A stretch of DNA of 64,000 nucleotides, from contig NZ_RCZG01000001.1 in the NCBI RefSeq assembly GCF_006439015.1, positions 124,001 through 188,000 of the forward strand, read 5' to 3'. The notes under the pieces are model-generated. The model saw only the letters and a program-made list of their open reading frames with translations, did no database searches and had not been told where the DNA came from. The translations under genes and the position numbers were made by a program. Positions 8,603 through 17,912 of this stretch are shown here, piece after piece; positions within the stretch are counted from its first letter, which is position 1, and each line of letters begins with the position of its first letter. The DNA comes from Mycolicibacterium hodleri (GTDB taxonomy: Bacteria > Actinomycetota > Actinomycetes > Mycobacteriales > Mycobacteriaceae).

Positions 8603-8613
8603 CGGTCTGACCA
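8603..8613. promoter_or_regulatory. candidate GntR/FadR-family operator, site 2 (divergent promoter)
   Basis: CGGTCTGACCA shares the 9-base core GGTCTGACC with the site at 7426. It lies in the 99-bp gap between the divergent dehydrogenase (start 8534, minus) and GntR regulator (start 8634, plus), so one bound dimer could repress both directions. Confidence 0.65.
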
Positions 8614-8633
8614 TAATCCCTAAGGGGCGTTCA

Positions 8634-9413
8634 GTGGAAGCGTCGAATTCGGTTCCCCGGTCATCGCGCTCGGTGATCCGCTTGGACCCGGTTAGCGTTC
8701 CGAAGGCGCCGGATGTGCTCGCCGACCAGTTGCGTGAACGCATCCTCAGCGGGGATCTCGCCGAGGGTTCACCGCTGCCGGCGGAACGCGAACTGGTGCG
8801 GCAGACGCAGATGAGTCGGGCCACCGTCCGCGAGGCACTGCGCATCCTCGAGGTGCAGAACCTGCTCCGGGTGAAGGCCGGCCGCGCCGGGGGTGCCTTC
8901 GTGCAGCGGCCCAGTACGACCTCGATTGCGAACTCGGTGTCCATGCTCATCCGAGGTCGCCGGATCAGGCTGGTCGATCTGATGGAGACGCGTGAAGCAA
9001 TCGAGCCATTTTGTGCACATCTTGCCGTCCTCATGCGCACCGACCAGGACCTCGCCGAACTCGAACGGGCCAATGTCGCGATGCAGCAGGCCGGCAGCGA
9101 TCTCGAACGGTTTCTGCGCGCCAATCTCGAGTGGCACGTTGGAGTGGCGGTCGCAAGCCACAACGAACTGCTGATCGGTTTCATGACGGCACTTTCGCAA
9201 GCGCTCCATGCCGGTACCGAGAACGCGGCGTTTATCGACGACGACGTGCGCGGTGTCACCGTGCGGGCGCATTCGGCGATCACCTCGGCCATTCGGGGAC
9301 GCGATGGCGTCGTCGCTTTGCGGCGAATGCGCAGTCACGTGCGCGCCTATGCGGAGGCGTTGGCCGAGACCGACGATCGGGATGCGATAGAACTCGACGA
9401 GGAGCCGAGCTAG
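8634..9413 (+). CDS. GntR-family transcriptional regulator, FadR subfamily (FCD domain)
   Basis: About 259 residues. The N-terminal winged helix is clear (DQLRERILSGDLAEGSPLP, then RELVRQTQMSRATVREALRILE, residues about 25-75). An all-helical FCD effector domain follows, with the metal/ligand-type histidines expected in EWHVGVAV and RAHSAI. The GTG at 8634 is chosen because GGGGCG precedes it; longer in-frame starts would run through the operator. It is divergent from the catabolic operon and both promoters carry the same palindrome, so it probably represses the 0.4-8.5 kb operon until an acyl-CoA intermediate binds. The inducer is unknown. Confidence 0.88.
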   Translation: MEASNSVPRSSRSVIRLDPVSVPKAPDVLADQLRERILSGDLAEGSPLPAERELVRQTQMSRATVREALRILEVQNLLRVKAGRAGGAFVQRPSTTSIANSVSMLIRGRRIRLVDLMETREAIEPFCAHLAVLMRTDQDLAELERANVAMQQAGSDLERFLRANLEWHVGVAVASHNELLIGFMTALSQALHAGTENAAFIDDDVRGVTVRAHSAITSAIRGRDGVVALRRMRSHVRAYAEALAETDDRDAIELDEEPS

Positions 9414-9965
9414 CGGATGTCGAGCAGATCTCGACGGTGACGACTCGGCGTCGGTCGGCGGCGAAACCCCTGCGTTCGCAATCGAAGACGTCGCCAGCGG
9501 CTGCCAGTACGGCGCACCCCGGTCACCTGACCTTCGTTGCTGGGCTCTTCGAGTACTTACGGCCGAAAGCGTCATCGATCGCAGCTACCAGCGCGAACGT
9601 CAATATGTATACCCGCTGTACGCACCCCGTTAGGGGTAGCGACTTTACCCCTTCAGGGGATGATGCCGACAGCTCGTGGGGTGGTTCTATGTGTCAGCAG
9701 TCACACGGGAATCGCTAGGCCTGGTCGAGGTGCCGGCCACTTGCCCCGTATCCGGGACCGAAACAGCTTGACGCTAAATAGCCGAACGGCACTTGGGAGT
9801 ACATGTGAGACTTGCCCGTCCTTGCTTGGTGGCTGGAGTGTCCGTCTCGGATCCAGCTCCCGCGTCGGGTCCGTCTGTTCCCGATAGAAATCGTTCGGCG
9901 GTGTTGCGGGACCCATCCTTTGGGCGCGGCATAGGACGCGGCATCGATTCTTTGGCGCACCCGCC
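9414..9965 (+). other. non-coding leader in front of the mce operon
   Basis: 552 bp without a convincing gene. No frame in it has a good start, ribosome-binding site and length. It contains an inverted repeat (9632-9652) and a run of ACCCC/GGGGT blocks. It probably holds the promoter and regulatory sites of the mce operon. I could not identify a confident -10/-35 pair. Confidence 0.5.
9632..9652. promoter_or_regulatory. inverted repeat upstream of mce operon
   Basis: AGGGGTA (9632-9638) is followed after 7 bases by its exact complement TACCCCT (9646-9652). A further ACCCC at 9624-9628 can also pair with the first GGGGT. This may be a protein-binding site or a short RNA hairpin in the mce leader. 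Its role is unknown. Confidence 0.4.
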
Positions 9966-10739
9966 ATGCTGCTGACCGCTGCGCCGATCGCGAAGCCCAT
10001 CCGCGCAATCGGGGGCTTCTTCGGCATGACCCTGGACGTTTTCGTGGGCATCTTCACCACGCCGCTGGCGTGGCGTGAGTACCTGTCGCAGTCGTGGTTC
10101 GTGGCCAGGGTCTCGATGCTGCCCGCCGTGATGATGATCATCCCCTACGCGATAATAAACACCTTCATCTTCAACATTCTGTTGAGCGAGTTCGGCGCTG
10201 CAGACTTCTCCGGCGCCGGCGCCGCGTTCTTCAATGTCAATCAAATCGGGCCCATCGTCACGGTTCTGGTGACAGCGGGCGCCGCCGCCACTGCCATGTG
10301 TGCCGATCTTGGCGCACGCACGATTCGCGAGGAGTTGGACGCGCAACGGGTCATGGGAATCGATCCAATTCAGGCGCTGATCATTCCGCGCGTGCTGGCG
10401 GCCACTACGGTGTCCGTCGCCCTCATGGGTCTTGTGGTGTTGGTGGGCATGGTGGCGTCGTTCTTCTTCTGCGTCTTTGCGCTGAACGTCTCGGCTGGCG
10501 TGTTCGTTGCGGGAATGACGGTGGTGACCGGGCTCGGTGACGTCATCGTGTCGATCATCAAGGCATTTCTGTTCGGTCTCGGGGCGGGGCTAATCGCTTG
10601 CTACAAGGGGATTTCGGTAGGAGGCGGCCCGGCCGGAGTTGGCAACGCCGTGAACGAAACGGTGGTCTTCGCCTTCATGGTGCTATTCACCATCAACATC
10701 ATCGTCACCGCCATCGGTGTCCAATTCACGCTGCAATGA
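9966..10739 (+). CDS. yrbEA: YrbE/MlaE-family ABC permease, first of the mce pair
   Basis: A 257-residue integral membrane protein, the first permease subunit of a Mce lipid-uptake ABC transporter. Hydrophobic spans include ARVSMLPAVMMIIPYAIINTF, VSVALMGLVVLVGMVASFFF and the C-terminal VVFAFMVLFTINIIV region. The MlaE signature is visible as IREELDAQRVMGIDPIQALIIPR (EExDA...MGIdP), the cytoplasmic loop thought to contact the ATPase. No upstream start exists in frame before a stop, so ATG 9966 is the only option, although no clear Shine-Dalgarno precedes it. Which mce group (mce1-mce8) it belongs to is not decidable here. Confidence 0.92.
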   Translation: MLLTAAPIAKPIRAIGGFFGMTLDVFVGIFTTPLAWREYLSQSWFVARVSMLPAVMMIIPYAIINTFIFNILLSEFGAADFSGAGAAFFNVNQIGPIVTVLVTAGAAATAMCADLGARTIREELDAQRVMGIDPIQALIIPRVLAATTVSVALMGLVVLVGMVASFFFCVFALNVSAGVFVAGMTVVTGLGDVIVSIIKAFLFGLGAGLIACYKGISVGGGPAGVGNAVNETVVFAFMVLFTINIIVTAIGVQFTLQ

Positions 10740-10752
10740 GATCGGACGGATC

Positions 10753-11619
10753 ATGACAGGGATTGCTGCCGGATCTGCGCCGGCGCCGCAACGTCCACGC
10801 TTGGCCAGACTGCGGGCCAAGGTCGTCGGTGGGTGGGACAGCGTGGCTGAACAGACCTACTTCTATTTCATGACCCTCGCGCGTATCCCCGACGCGGCCA
10901 TCAATTATCGACCTGAACTCTTTCGGCTGATCGCTCAAATGGGTTTGGGCTCGGGGTCTCTCGCGACAGTTGGGGGGACCATCGTAATCGTCGCCTTCAT
11001 GACGATGTCCACCGGTGCGATCGTCGCGGCCCAGGGCTATACCCAGTTCCAATCCGTGGGCGTGGAGGCCTTCACCGGATTCGCTTCAGCCTTCTTCATC
11101 CCGCGACTCATCATCCCCGGGACCGCGCAGGTGACGCTGACGGCCACCATCGGCGCCGGTGCCACCGCCCAGATGGGTGCGATGAAGATCAACGAGGAGG
11201 TCGATGCCCTAGAGGTCATCGGCATCCGCAGCGTGACGTACCTTGCCGCCACCCGCGTGCTCGCAGGGACCATCGTCGTGATCCCGCTCTACGCAGTGGC
11301 GTTGATGGCTGGCTTCCTCGCCGCCCGATTCGGCACCACGGCCGTTTACGGGCAGGCGGGGGGTGTCTACGACCATTACTTCTACACCTTCCTTAACACC
11401 CGCGACTTGGTGATCTCGTTCACGCAGACGATCGTGATGATCGTCGTAGTCATGCTGATCTGCACCTACTACGGCTACACCGCGAGCGGCGGTCCAGCCG
11501 GTGTGGGCGAAGCCGTCGGTCGCGCGGTACGTGCCTCCATGGTGGTCGGCGCGATCGTTCTCATGGCAGTCACCCTGGCCGTCTACGGGCAGTCCGGCAA
11601 CTTCCATCTGGCTGGGTGA
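10753..11619 (+). CDS. yrbEB: YrbE/MlaE-family ABC permease, second of the mce pair
   Basis: A 288-residue partner permease 13 bp after yrbEA. It has an extra hydrophilic N-terminus (about 40 residues), then the membrane part with the matching signature INEEVDALEVIGI in the cytoplasmic loop and terminal spans (VISFTQTIVMIVVVMLICTY; SMVVGAIVLMAVTLAV). The ATG at 10753 is preferred; an in-frame upstream start would overlap yrbEA by more than 20 bp. Together YrbEA and YrbEB form the inner-membrane channel fed by the six Mce proteins and driven by MceG. Confidence 0.92.
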   Translation: MTGIAAGSAPAPQRPRLARLRAKVVGGWDSVAEQTYFYFMTLARIPDAAINYRPELFRLIAQMGLGSGSLATVGGTIVIVAFMTMSTGAIVAAQGYTQFQSVGVEAFTGFASAFFIPRLIIPGTAQVTLTATIGAGATAQMGAMKINEEVDALEVIGIRSVTYLAATRVLAGTIVVIPLYAVALMAGFLAARFGTTAVYGQAGGVYDHYFYTFLNTRDLVISFTQTIVMIVVVMLICTYYGYTASGGPAGVGEAVGRAVRASMVVGAIVLMAVTLAVYGQSGNFHLAG

Positions 11620-11622
11620 CAC

Positions 11623-13032
11623 GTGAATCCTGCACGCGGAGAGCAACGCATCCCGACCCGGTGGTGGCCGGCCTTCCTTCTGCTGGCCGTTGCGGCATTG
11701 CTTTTCGCCACCGTGACGTCGTTCATGGGTACGTTCCGTTCGGTCGTGCCCGTGACACTGACCTCCGATCGGTCGGGGCTAGTACTCGAGACCGGTGCCA
11801 TGGTGAAAATGCGCGGAGTCGACGTCGGCCGTGTCGTCGGGATCTCCGGCGGGGGACGGGGTGGCGCTGAGCTGAAACTGGACATCGACCGCGACCAGAC
11901 TCGTTATATTCCAGCCAACGTCGAGGCGAAGATCGCCGTCACCACCATCTTCGGTGCGAAGTTCGTGGAACTGACCCCGCCCGAGCAGCCCACGGCGCAA
12001 CGTCTCGCCGCCGGCGCCGTATTGAAATCGACGAATGTGACGACTGAGATCAACACCGTCTTCGAGAACGTCTCCGATCTGCTCAAGATGATCGACCCGG
12101 TCAAGCTCAACTCGGTCTTGACAGCGGTCGCCGACGCGGTGCGCGGCAAGGGCGAGCGGATGGGGCAGGCCACCACCGATCTCAACGAGGTTTTGACAGC
12201 GCTCAACTCCCGCAGCGACGTCTTTCGCGAGGACATTCGCTCACTCAAGAACTTCAGCGACACGTACAACGCGGCGGCCAACGACATCGTCACCGTCCTC
12301 GACTCCGTTTCCACTACCAGTTCCACGGTCGTCGATCACCAGAACGCGCTTGATGCCTTGTTGCTGAACGCCGTCGGCTTTGCACGGGGTGGAACGAACC
12401 TGCTCGCTTCGAGTAAGGACAACTTCGTTGGTGCGATCAACGGCCTCGAGCCGACGACGCGACTGCTGAACAAGTACAGCCCGACGTACACATGCGTGTT
12501 CCAGGGCGCAGATTGGCTCATCGAGCACGGCAAGGGCATCTGGGGAGGCGACGGGCGGTCCTTTCTCGTCGACGTCGCTCTACTGCCGGGTAACGACGCC
12601 TATGCGTACCCCGACAACCTGCCGATCAACGGCGCCAAGGGTGGGCCGGGAGGGAAGCCGGGATGCGGCTCTCTGCCCGACGTAACGAAGAACTTCCCGG
12701 TGCGACAGCTGGTTACCAACACCGGATGGGGCACCGGCGTGGACATCCGTCCCAACCCGGGCATAGGCAGCCCGTGCTACGCCGACTACCTGCCGGTCAC
12801 CCGCGGCATTCCGCAGCCGCCGAGCATCCGTCAGTGTCTGCCGGGGCCGGCGCCAGGTCCGCAGCCCTACCCGGGGGCGCCGCCGTACGGCGCCGCCCTG
12901 TACGGGCCGGGCGGTGTCCCGCTCTGGCCCGGAGTGCCACCGGCACCCACCGCCGAGGCAGTCCCACCATCGGACCAGGCGCCGCCGCCGGCACCCACCG
13001 TGGCACCACCTGATCAGAACGGCCGGCCGTGA
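11623..13032 (+). CDS. mceA: MceA-type lipid-transport protein
   Basis: A 469-residue MCE-family protein. One N-terminal membrane anchor (about 14-34, WWPAFLLLAVAALLFATV) is followed by the MlaD/MCE domain (about 40-115, with LVLETGAMVKMRGVDVGRV and ITTIFGAKFVELTPP-type segments), a long helical region, and a Pro-rich tail from about residue 405. It starts at GTG 11623, 3 bp after the yrbEB stop. MceA proteins form part of the periplasmic hexamer that passes lipids to the permease. Four cysteines in the C-terminal third (CVF, PGCGS, SPCYA, QCLPG) may form disulfides. Confidence 0.92.
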   Translation: MNPARGEQRIPTRWWPAFLLLAVAALLFATVTSFMGTFRSVVPVTLTSDRSGLVLETGAMVKMRGVDVGRVVGISGGGRGGAELKLDIDRDQTRYIPANVEAKIAVTTIFGAKFVELTPPEQPTAQRLAAGAVLKSTNVTTEINTVFENVSDLLKMIDPVKLNSVLTAVADAVRGKGERMGQATTDLNEVLTALNSRSDVFREDIRSLKNFSDTYNAAANDIVTVLDSVSTTSSTVVDHQNALDALLLNAVGFARGGTNLLASSKDNFVGAINGLEPTTRLLNKYSPTYTCVFQGADWLIEHGKGIWGGDGRSFLVDVALLPGNDAYAYPDNLPINGAKGGPGGKPGCGSLPDVTKNFPVRQLVTNTGWGTGVDIRPNPGIGSPCYADYLPVTRGIPQPPSIRQCLPGPAPGPQPYPGAPPYGAALYGPGGVPLWPGVPPAPTAEAVPPSDQAPPPAPTVAPPDQNGRP

Positions 13033-13066
13033 CGCGCGACGTCTTACCAAAGGAAGGAGGAACACC

Positions 13067-14098
13067 ATGATCAAGAACCTGAAGGGCATCATCTGGCGGC
13101 TCGGCATCTTCCTGACGGTCTGTGCGTTCGCCTTGGCCGCGACTATCGTGGTGTTCGCGCAGTTCCGTTTCGGTGGCGACAAGAACGCCTACACCGCGCA
13201 ATTCACCAACGTGTCTGGCCTGCGTGAGGGCGACATGGTCCGTGTCGCGGGTGTGGAGGTCGGCAAGGTCGAGCAGATCGCGGTCAATCCAGACGCGACG
13301 GTGCGGGTCGCGTTCACTGCCGACAAGGTCGCCGTCTTGACGGATGCAACGCGGGCCGAGGTGCGTTACGACGACCTCATTGGTGGCCGCTTCATGGCGT
13401 TGGTCGAGAGCGCGGGAAACGGGACGAAGCTGAATCCTGGACAGACGATCCCAGTGGAGCGCACTCAACGTGCCCTGGACCTCGATGCGGTGACAGGCGG
13501 CTTCCGGCCGCTGTTCCGAGCGCTGGATCCGAAACAGGTCAACGACTTGAGCGGTCAACTGCTGCAAGCCGTCCAAGGCGAGGGGCCAACGATCGCGTCG
13601 TTCCTCAGCCAAGCCGCGGCGGCCACCAACACCTTGGCCGATCGTGACGTACTCATCGGCCAGGTGGTCGACAATTTGAACGTCGTGCTCGGGTCGCTTG
13701 GTGGTCAAAGCGACCAACTGGACAAGGCCGTCACGAACCTTTCGGAACTGGTCCACGGATTGGCCGAACGCAAGACCGACATCGCCAATGCGGTCGCCTA
13801 CACCAACGCCGCCACTGGATCGATCACCGACTTGTTGGCGCGAACCCGTCAGCCCATCCAGAAGGTCGTTCACGAAACGGACCGCGTCGCAGCGAATGTG
13901 CTCGTCGACCACGAGTACTTCGACAAGATCCTCAATGAGTTGCCGGACAAATACCGGATGCTCAACCGACAGGGAATGTACGGCGACTACTTCAGTTTCT
14001 ACTTCTGCGACGTCGTGCTGAAGCTCAATGGCAAGGGAGGGCAGCCCGTCTTCGTCAAGGTGGCCGGCCAGAGCACAGGACGGTGCGCTCCAAAATGA
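13067..14098 (+). CDS. mceB: MceB-type lipid-transport protein
   Basis: A 343-residue MCE protein with an N-terminal anchor (about 8-29), an MCE domain (about 38-115, VSGLREGDMVRVAGVEVGKV and YDDLIGGRFMALVE), and a helical C-terminal region ending with a conserved FSFYFCDV segment. The ATG at 13067 follows a very strong AGGAAGGAGG site, the best ribosome-binding site in the operon. It lacks the Pro-rich tail of MceA, MceC and MceD, as MceB proteins normally do. Confidence 0.92.
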   Translation: MIKNLKGIIWRLGIFLTVCAFALAATIVVFAQFRFGGDKNAYTAQFTNVSGLREGDMVRVAGVEVGKVEQIAVNPDATVRVAFTADKVAVLTDATRAEVRYDDLIGGRFMALVESAGNGTKLNPGQTIPVERTQRALDLDAVTGGFRPLFRALDPKQVNDLSGQLLQAVQGEGPTIASFLSQAAAATNTLADRDVLIGQVVDNLNVVLGSLGGQSDQLDKAVTNLSELVHGLAERKTDIANAVAYTNAATGSITDLLARTRQPIQKVVHETDRVAANVLVDHEYFDKILNELPDKYRMLNRQGMYGDYFSFYFCDVVLKLNGKGGQPVFVKVAGQSTGRCAPK

Positions 14099-15450
14099 GG
14101 AATAAACCTTTCTCTCAACGCAATCCGCTCATCATCGGCGTCGTCGGCATGTTGGCGGTGATTCTCATCGTGGCCGCATCGCTCGGCAATCAGTATCTGC
14201 CGTTCATCAACCAGGACAAGGAGTACTCGGCGTACTTCGTCGACGCCGGTGGACTGTTCACCGGCGCGATCGTGCAGGTCTCGGGCTATCCGGTAGGCAA
14301 GGTCTCCTCCATCGAGCTCGAGGGACCCGGTGTGCTGGTCACGTTCACCGTGCCCGACGACCTTCACATGGGAGACCGGACTGAGGCCGGGATCAAGACC
14401 AAGGGCCTGCTGGGCACCAAGGAACTCGACGTGGTGCCGCATGGCAACGGTCAGCTCGACGGTGCGATCCCGCTGCAGCGGACGACGTCGCCCTATCAAT
14501 TGCCCGATGCGCTGGGTGAATTGGCGAACACGATCAGCGGACTCGACACCGACCAGTTATCCGACTCGCTGTCCGCCCTCGCGAAGACGTTCACCGATAC
14601 TCCGACGCACCTTCACGATGCGGTGCAAGGCGTGGCGCGATTCGCCAACACGCTCAACTCCCGCGACGAACAGCTTCGCAGCCTGCTCGACGACGCAAGC
14701 AAGGCCACCGGCGTGCTGGCTGAACGCACTGACCAGATCGTTAGCCTCATTCGCGACACGAACGCACTGTTGTCGCAGTTGCGCAGTCAAAGTGCCGCGC
14801 TAGACCAGCTTTCCGGAAACATTTCGGCTGTTTCTCGCCAGCTGAAGGGTTTCATCGCCGAGAACCGCGAGCAGTTGAAGCCGGCGCTGGACAAGCTCAA
14901 CGGTGTATTGACGATCGTGGACAACCGCAAGGAGCGAATCCAAGAGGCTGTCAAGGGGCTCAGCACCTACGCGTTGCAGCTCGGGGAATCGGTGGGCTCG
15001 GGTCCCTTCTTCAAGGCCTACGTGGTCAATCTGTTGCCCGGTCAGTTCGTGCAACCGTTCGTCGATGCGGCCTTCTCCGATCTGGGACTCGATCCAAGCG
15101 TGTTGCTGCCATCTGAACGCACCGACCCGCAGGTAGGCCAGCCGGGCACGCCACCGCTCCCGATGCCCTACCCGAGGACCGGCCAGGGCGGCGACCCCAA
15201 CCTGAACCTGCCCGACGCAATCACAGGTAAACCAGGCGATCAGGGGTGTGGGCAGCCTGGGCTGCCGACACCCGGCCCTACCGGTTGCTACCCGTATCGC
15301 GAGCCGTTGCCTGCCCCGCCACCGGGTGGGCCGCCACCAGGACCGCCCCCGTTGGACCCATCGGGCGTGCGGTCGACGCCCGAGCCCACGCCGTCGCCGG
15401 TTTTCGTGCCAGCTCCGGGTGAACCCCTGGTAACGGGAGGCCAACCATGA
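14095..15450 (+). CDS. mceC: MceC-type lipid-transport protein
   Basis: A 451-residue MCE protein. Its ATG overlaps the mceB stop (ATGA). N-terminal anchor about 13-32, MCE domain about 38-115 (GGLFTGAIVQVSGYPVGKV; KGLLGTKELDVVP), coiled-coil-like helices to about 310, then a Pro/Gly-rich tail of about 110 residues. The tail is low-complexity and of the type seen in other mycobacterial MceC proteins, probably exposed at the envelope. Function is as the third ring subunit. Confidence 0.92.
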   Translation: MRNKPFSQRNPLIIGVVGMLAVILIVAASLGNQYLPFINQDKEYSAYFVDAGGLFTGAIVQVSGYPVGKVSSIELEGPGVLVTFTVPDDLHMGDRTEAGIKTKGLLGTKELDVVPHGNGQLDGAIPLQRTTSPYQLPDALGELANTISGLDTDQLSDSLSALAKTFTDTPTHLHDAVQGVARFANTLNSRDEQLRSLLDDASKATGVLAERTDQIVSLIRDTNALLSQLRSQSAALDQLSGNISAVSRQLKGFIAENREQLKPALDKLNGVLTIVDNRKERIQEAVKGLSTYALQLGESVGSGPFFKAYVVNLLPGQFVQPFVDAAFSDLGLDPSVLLPSERTDPQVGQPGTPPLPMPYPRTGQGGDPNLNLPDAITGKPGDQGCGQPGLPTPGPTGCYPYREPLPAPPPGGPPPGPPPLDPSGVRSTPEPTPSPVFVPAPGEPLVTGGQP

Positions 15451-16757
15451 GTACGTCGATCCGCAACCCACGGGTGGCGTTGGCGGCCGTCTTGATCGCG
15501 GTGCTCGTCGCCGGGTTCTTCGTCGTGCAGAAGGTCAGCGACCACATCGGCAAGACGATGGTCGTCGGATACTTCGACAACAGCACGGGCTTGTTCGTGG
15601 GTGACGACGTGCGCATCCGAGGCGTCAACGTCGGCAGGGTCGACAAGATCGAGCCGGAGGCGACGCGCACCAAGATCACCTTCTGGTTCGACAACGACCA
15701 CAAGGTGCCAGCCGAGGTCAATGCCGTAATCCTTTCCCCGCAGTTGGTGACCGGCCGGGCCATCCAGCTCACGCCGCCATACACCAGTGGCCCGGTGATG
15801 GATGGTGGCGCGGTCATCCCGCAGGACCGCACCGCGGTGCCGGTGGAGTGGGACGACATTCGCGCGCAGCTGGAAAAGCTGACCAAGTTGCTCCAACCCA
15901 CCAAGCCCGGGGGGGTCAGCACGCTCGGCGCGTTGATCCACACGGCTGCTGATAACTTGCGGGGGCAGGGCCCCAGCATTCGCGACACCGTCATCAAACT
16001 GTCGCAGACCGTGTCCGCGTTGGGCGATCACAGCAAGGACATCTTCGGGACGATCAAGAATCTGTCGACGCTGGTGACTGCGCTACACGACAGCGGCGAC
16101 CTGCTCGGTCAATTGAACGTCAACCTCGCACAGGTTTCGGGACTGTTGGCCGACGACCCGAACGAGGTGGGGCACGCGGTGCAAGACCTCAATTCAGTCG
16201 TCGGCGATGTGAAGAGCTTCGTTGCGGAGAACCGTGAGCCGATCGGCGTTGCCGCCGACAAGCTTTCATCCATCTCCACTGCGGTGACCGCCAGTCTCGA
16301 CGACCTGAAACAGGCGTTGCACGTCCTCCCGACCGCTGCGGTGAACTTCAACAACATCTACGAACCGTCCAATGGATCGTTGACCGGGGCATTGTCGATC
16401 AACAATTTCGCCAACCCGGTGTCATTCCTCTGCGGCGCCATTCAGGCCGCCTCTCGGCTGGGTGCCGAACAGGCGTCGAAGCTGTGCGTGCAGTACCTGG
16501 CGCCGATCATCAAGAACCGGCAGATCAACTTCCCTCCCATAGGAGAAAACCTGCTCGTCGGTGCACAAGCACGACCGAATGAGGTGACCTACAGCGAGGA
16601 TTGGATGAGACCCGATTTCGTTCCGCCCGCGCCGAATGCACCGCCAACCGAGACACCGGGTGCTCCGCTGCCAGCCGAGGCATCGGTGCCCACCGTGTCC
16701 ACCGATCCCACGGCTGGTTTGACCGGCATGATGACTCCACCTGGAGGTGGCTCGTGA
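15447..16757 (+). CDS. mceD: MceD-type lipid-transport protein
   Basis: A 436-residue MCE protein joined to mceC by ATGA. Anchor about 9-27, MCE domain about 32-115 (TGLFVGDDVRIRGVNVGRVD; PQLVTGRAIQLTPPY), a helical middle, and a shorter Pro-rich end from about residue 390. The segment NPVSFLCGAIQAASRLGAEQ near 320-340 is a usual MceD feature. Confidence 0.92.
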   Translation: MSTSIRNPRVALAAVLIAVLVAGFFVVQKVSDHIGKTMVVGYFDNSTGLFVGDDVRIRGVNVGRVDKIEPEATRTKITFWFDNDHKVPAEVNAVILSPQLVTGRAIQLTPPYTSGPVMDGGAVIPQDRTAVPVEWDDIRAQLEKLTKLLQPTKPGGVSTLGALIHTAADNLRGQGPSIRDTVIKLSQTVSALGDHSKDIFGTIKNLSTLVTALHDSGDLLGQLNVNLAQVSGLLADDPNEVGHAVQDLNSVVGDVKSFVAENREPIGVAADKLSSISTAVTASLDDLKQALHVLPTAAVNFNNIYEPSNGSLTGALSINNFANPVSFLCGAIQAASRLGAEQASKLCVQYLAPIIKNRQINFPPIGENLLVGAQARPNEVTYSEDWMRPDFVPPAPNAPPTETPGAPLPAEASVPTVSTDPTAGLTGMMTPPGGGS

Positions 16758-17911
16758 AGATCTCCTGGTATCGCCGCGCGGCAGCGACCCTGACGACGCT
16801 GCTACTCATCGGATCGCTGCCTGGGTGCGGTTGGCAGGGGGTGAACTCGCTTTCGTTGCCCGGCACCGAAGGCAGGGAAGACGGCTCCTACGTCGTGCAG
16901 GCGCAAATGCCCGATGTCAGCAACATTCAGCCAAATACACGTGTGCGTGTTGGCGACGTGACGGTCGGCCACGTGTCCAATATCGTATTGCAAGACGGGC
17001 ACGCGCTTGTCTCGATGAGCCTGAATCGCGATGTCAACCTGCCGGCGAACGCCTCGGCCAAGGTCGGGCTGACCACGATCTTCGGTTCATTGCACATTGA
17101 GCTGGCACCACCGACCGATGAGCCACCTCAAGGAAGACTGCACGAGGGCTCGGTGATTCCGCTGTCGCGGGCAGGGGCCTTTCCCACCCCGGAGCAGACG
17201 CTGGCCGCACTGTCGCTGGTCCTCAACGGCGGTGGTGTCGGTCAAGCCGGCGACATCACCGAGGCACTGAGTACAGCCTTCCGCGGTCGCGAGGGCGACC
17301 TGCGGAGCCTGATTGAGCAGTCTGAGAGGTTCGCAACCAATCTCAACGACCAGAGTTCCGACATCATCGCGGCTACCGACAGCCTCAACAACCTGGTGGG
17401 CAAGTTCGCTGCACAAAAGCCGGTTCTCGACCGTGCGATCGCGACGATTCCCGATGCGCTGGCAGTGCTCAACAAGCAGCGCGACGACCTGGTCGAGGCC
17501 GCGGATCAGCTGGGCAAGTTCAGCGCGTTGACCACCGACACGGTCAACCAGAGCAAGGAAAATCTCGTGAAGGAGCTCGAGCAGGTCGGCCCGGTGCTCG
17601 AATCGCTGGCGAATGCTGGCCCCAGTCTGACCAAGTCGCTTGGGCTGATACCGACGTATCCGTTCCCTAACGCCAACATCGAGAAGTTCCAACGAGGCGA
17701 CTACACCAACCTGACCGCCGTCATCGATCTGACCTTGAGTCGAATCGATGCTGGCCTCTTCACCGGCACACGATGGGAATGCGACCTGACGTGGCTGGAA
17801 TTGCAGTGGGGCAGAACCATTGGTCAGTTCCCCAGCCCGTGCATGGCTGGGGGCCCCGGCAACGTCAGTAATCCTCTCACCGCGCCGTATCACATGGACC
17901 AGGGACGCTGA
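16754..17911 (+). CDS. mceE: MceE-type lipoprotein (LprK-like)
   Basis: A 385-residue MCE protein. The N-terminus is a lipoprotein signal peptide: MKISWYRR basic end, a hydrophobic stretch, and lipobox SLPGCGW with the acylated Cys near residue 26. The MCE domain follows (about 45-125). MceE proteins are the lipidated subunit of mycobacterial Mce systems. The start is GTG 16754 overlapping the mceD stop (GTGA); the long in-frame extension upstream would bury the signal peptide and is rejected. Confidence 0.92.
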   Translation: MKISWYRRAAATLTTLLLIGSLPGCGWQGVNSLSLPGTEGREDGSYVVQAQMPDVSNIQPNTRVRVGDVTVGHVSNIVLQDGHALVSMSLNRDVNLPANASAKVGLTTIFGSLHIELAPPTDEPPQGRLHEGSVIPLSRAGAFPTPEQTLAALSLVLNGGGVGQAGDITEALSTAFRGREGDLRSLIEQSERFATNLNDQSSDIIAATDSLNNLVGKFAAQKPVLDRAIATIPDALAVLNKQRDDLVEAADQLGKFSALTTDTVNQSKENLVKELEQVGPVLESLANAGPSLTKSLGLIPTYPFPNANIEKFQRGDYTNLTAVIDLTLSRIDAGLFTGTRWECDLTWLELQWGRTIGQFPSPCMAGGPGNVSNPLTAPYHMDQGR

Positions 17912-17912
17912 C

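Noticed and set aside
12797-13912. 371-codon minus-strand frame across the mceA/mceB junction
   Set aside because: Crosses two real genes and has no ribosome-binding site or recognisable domain.
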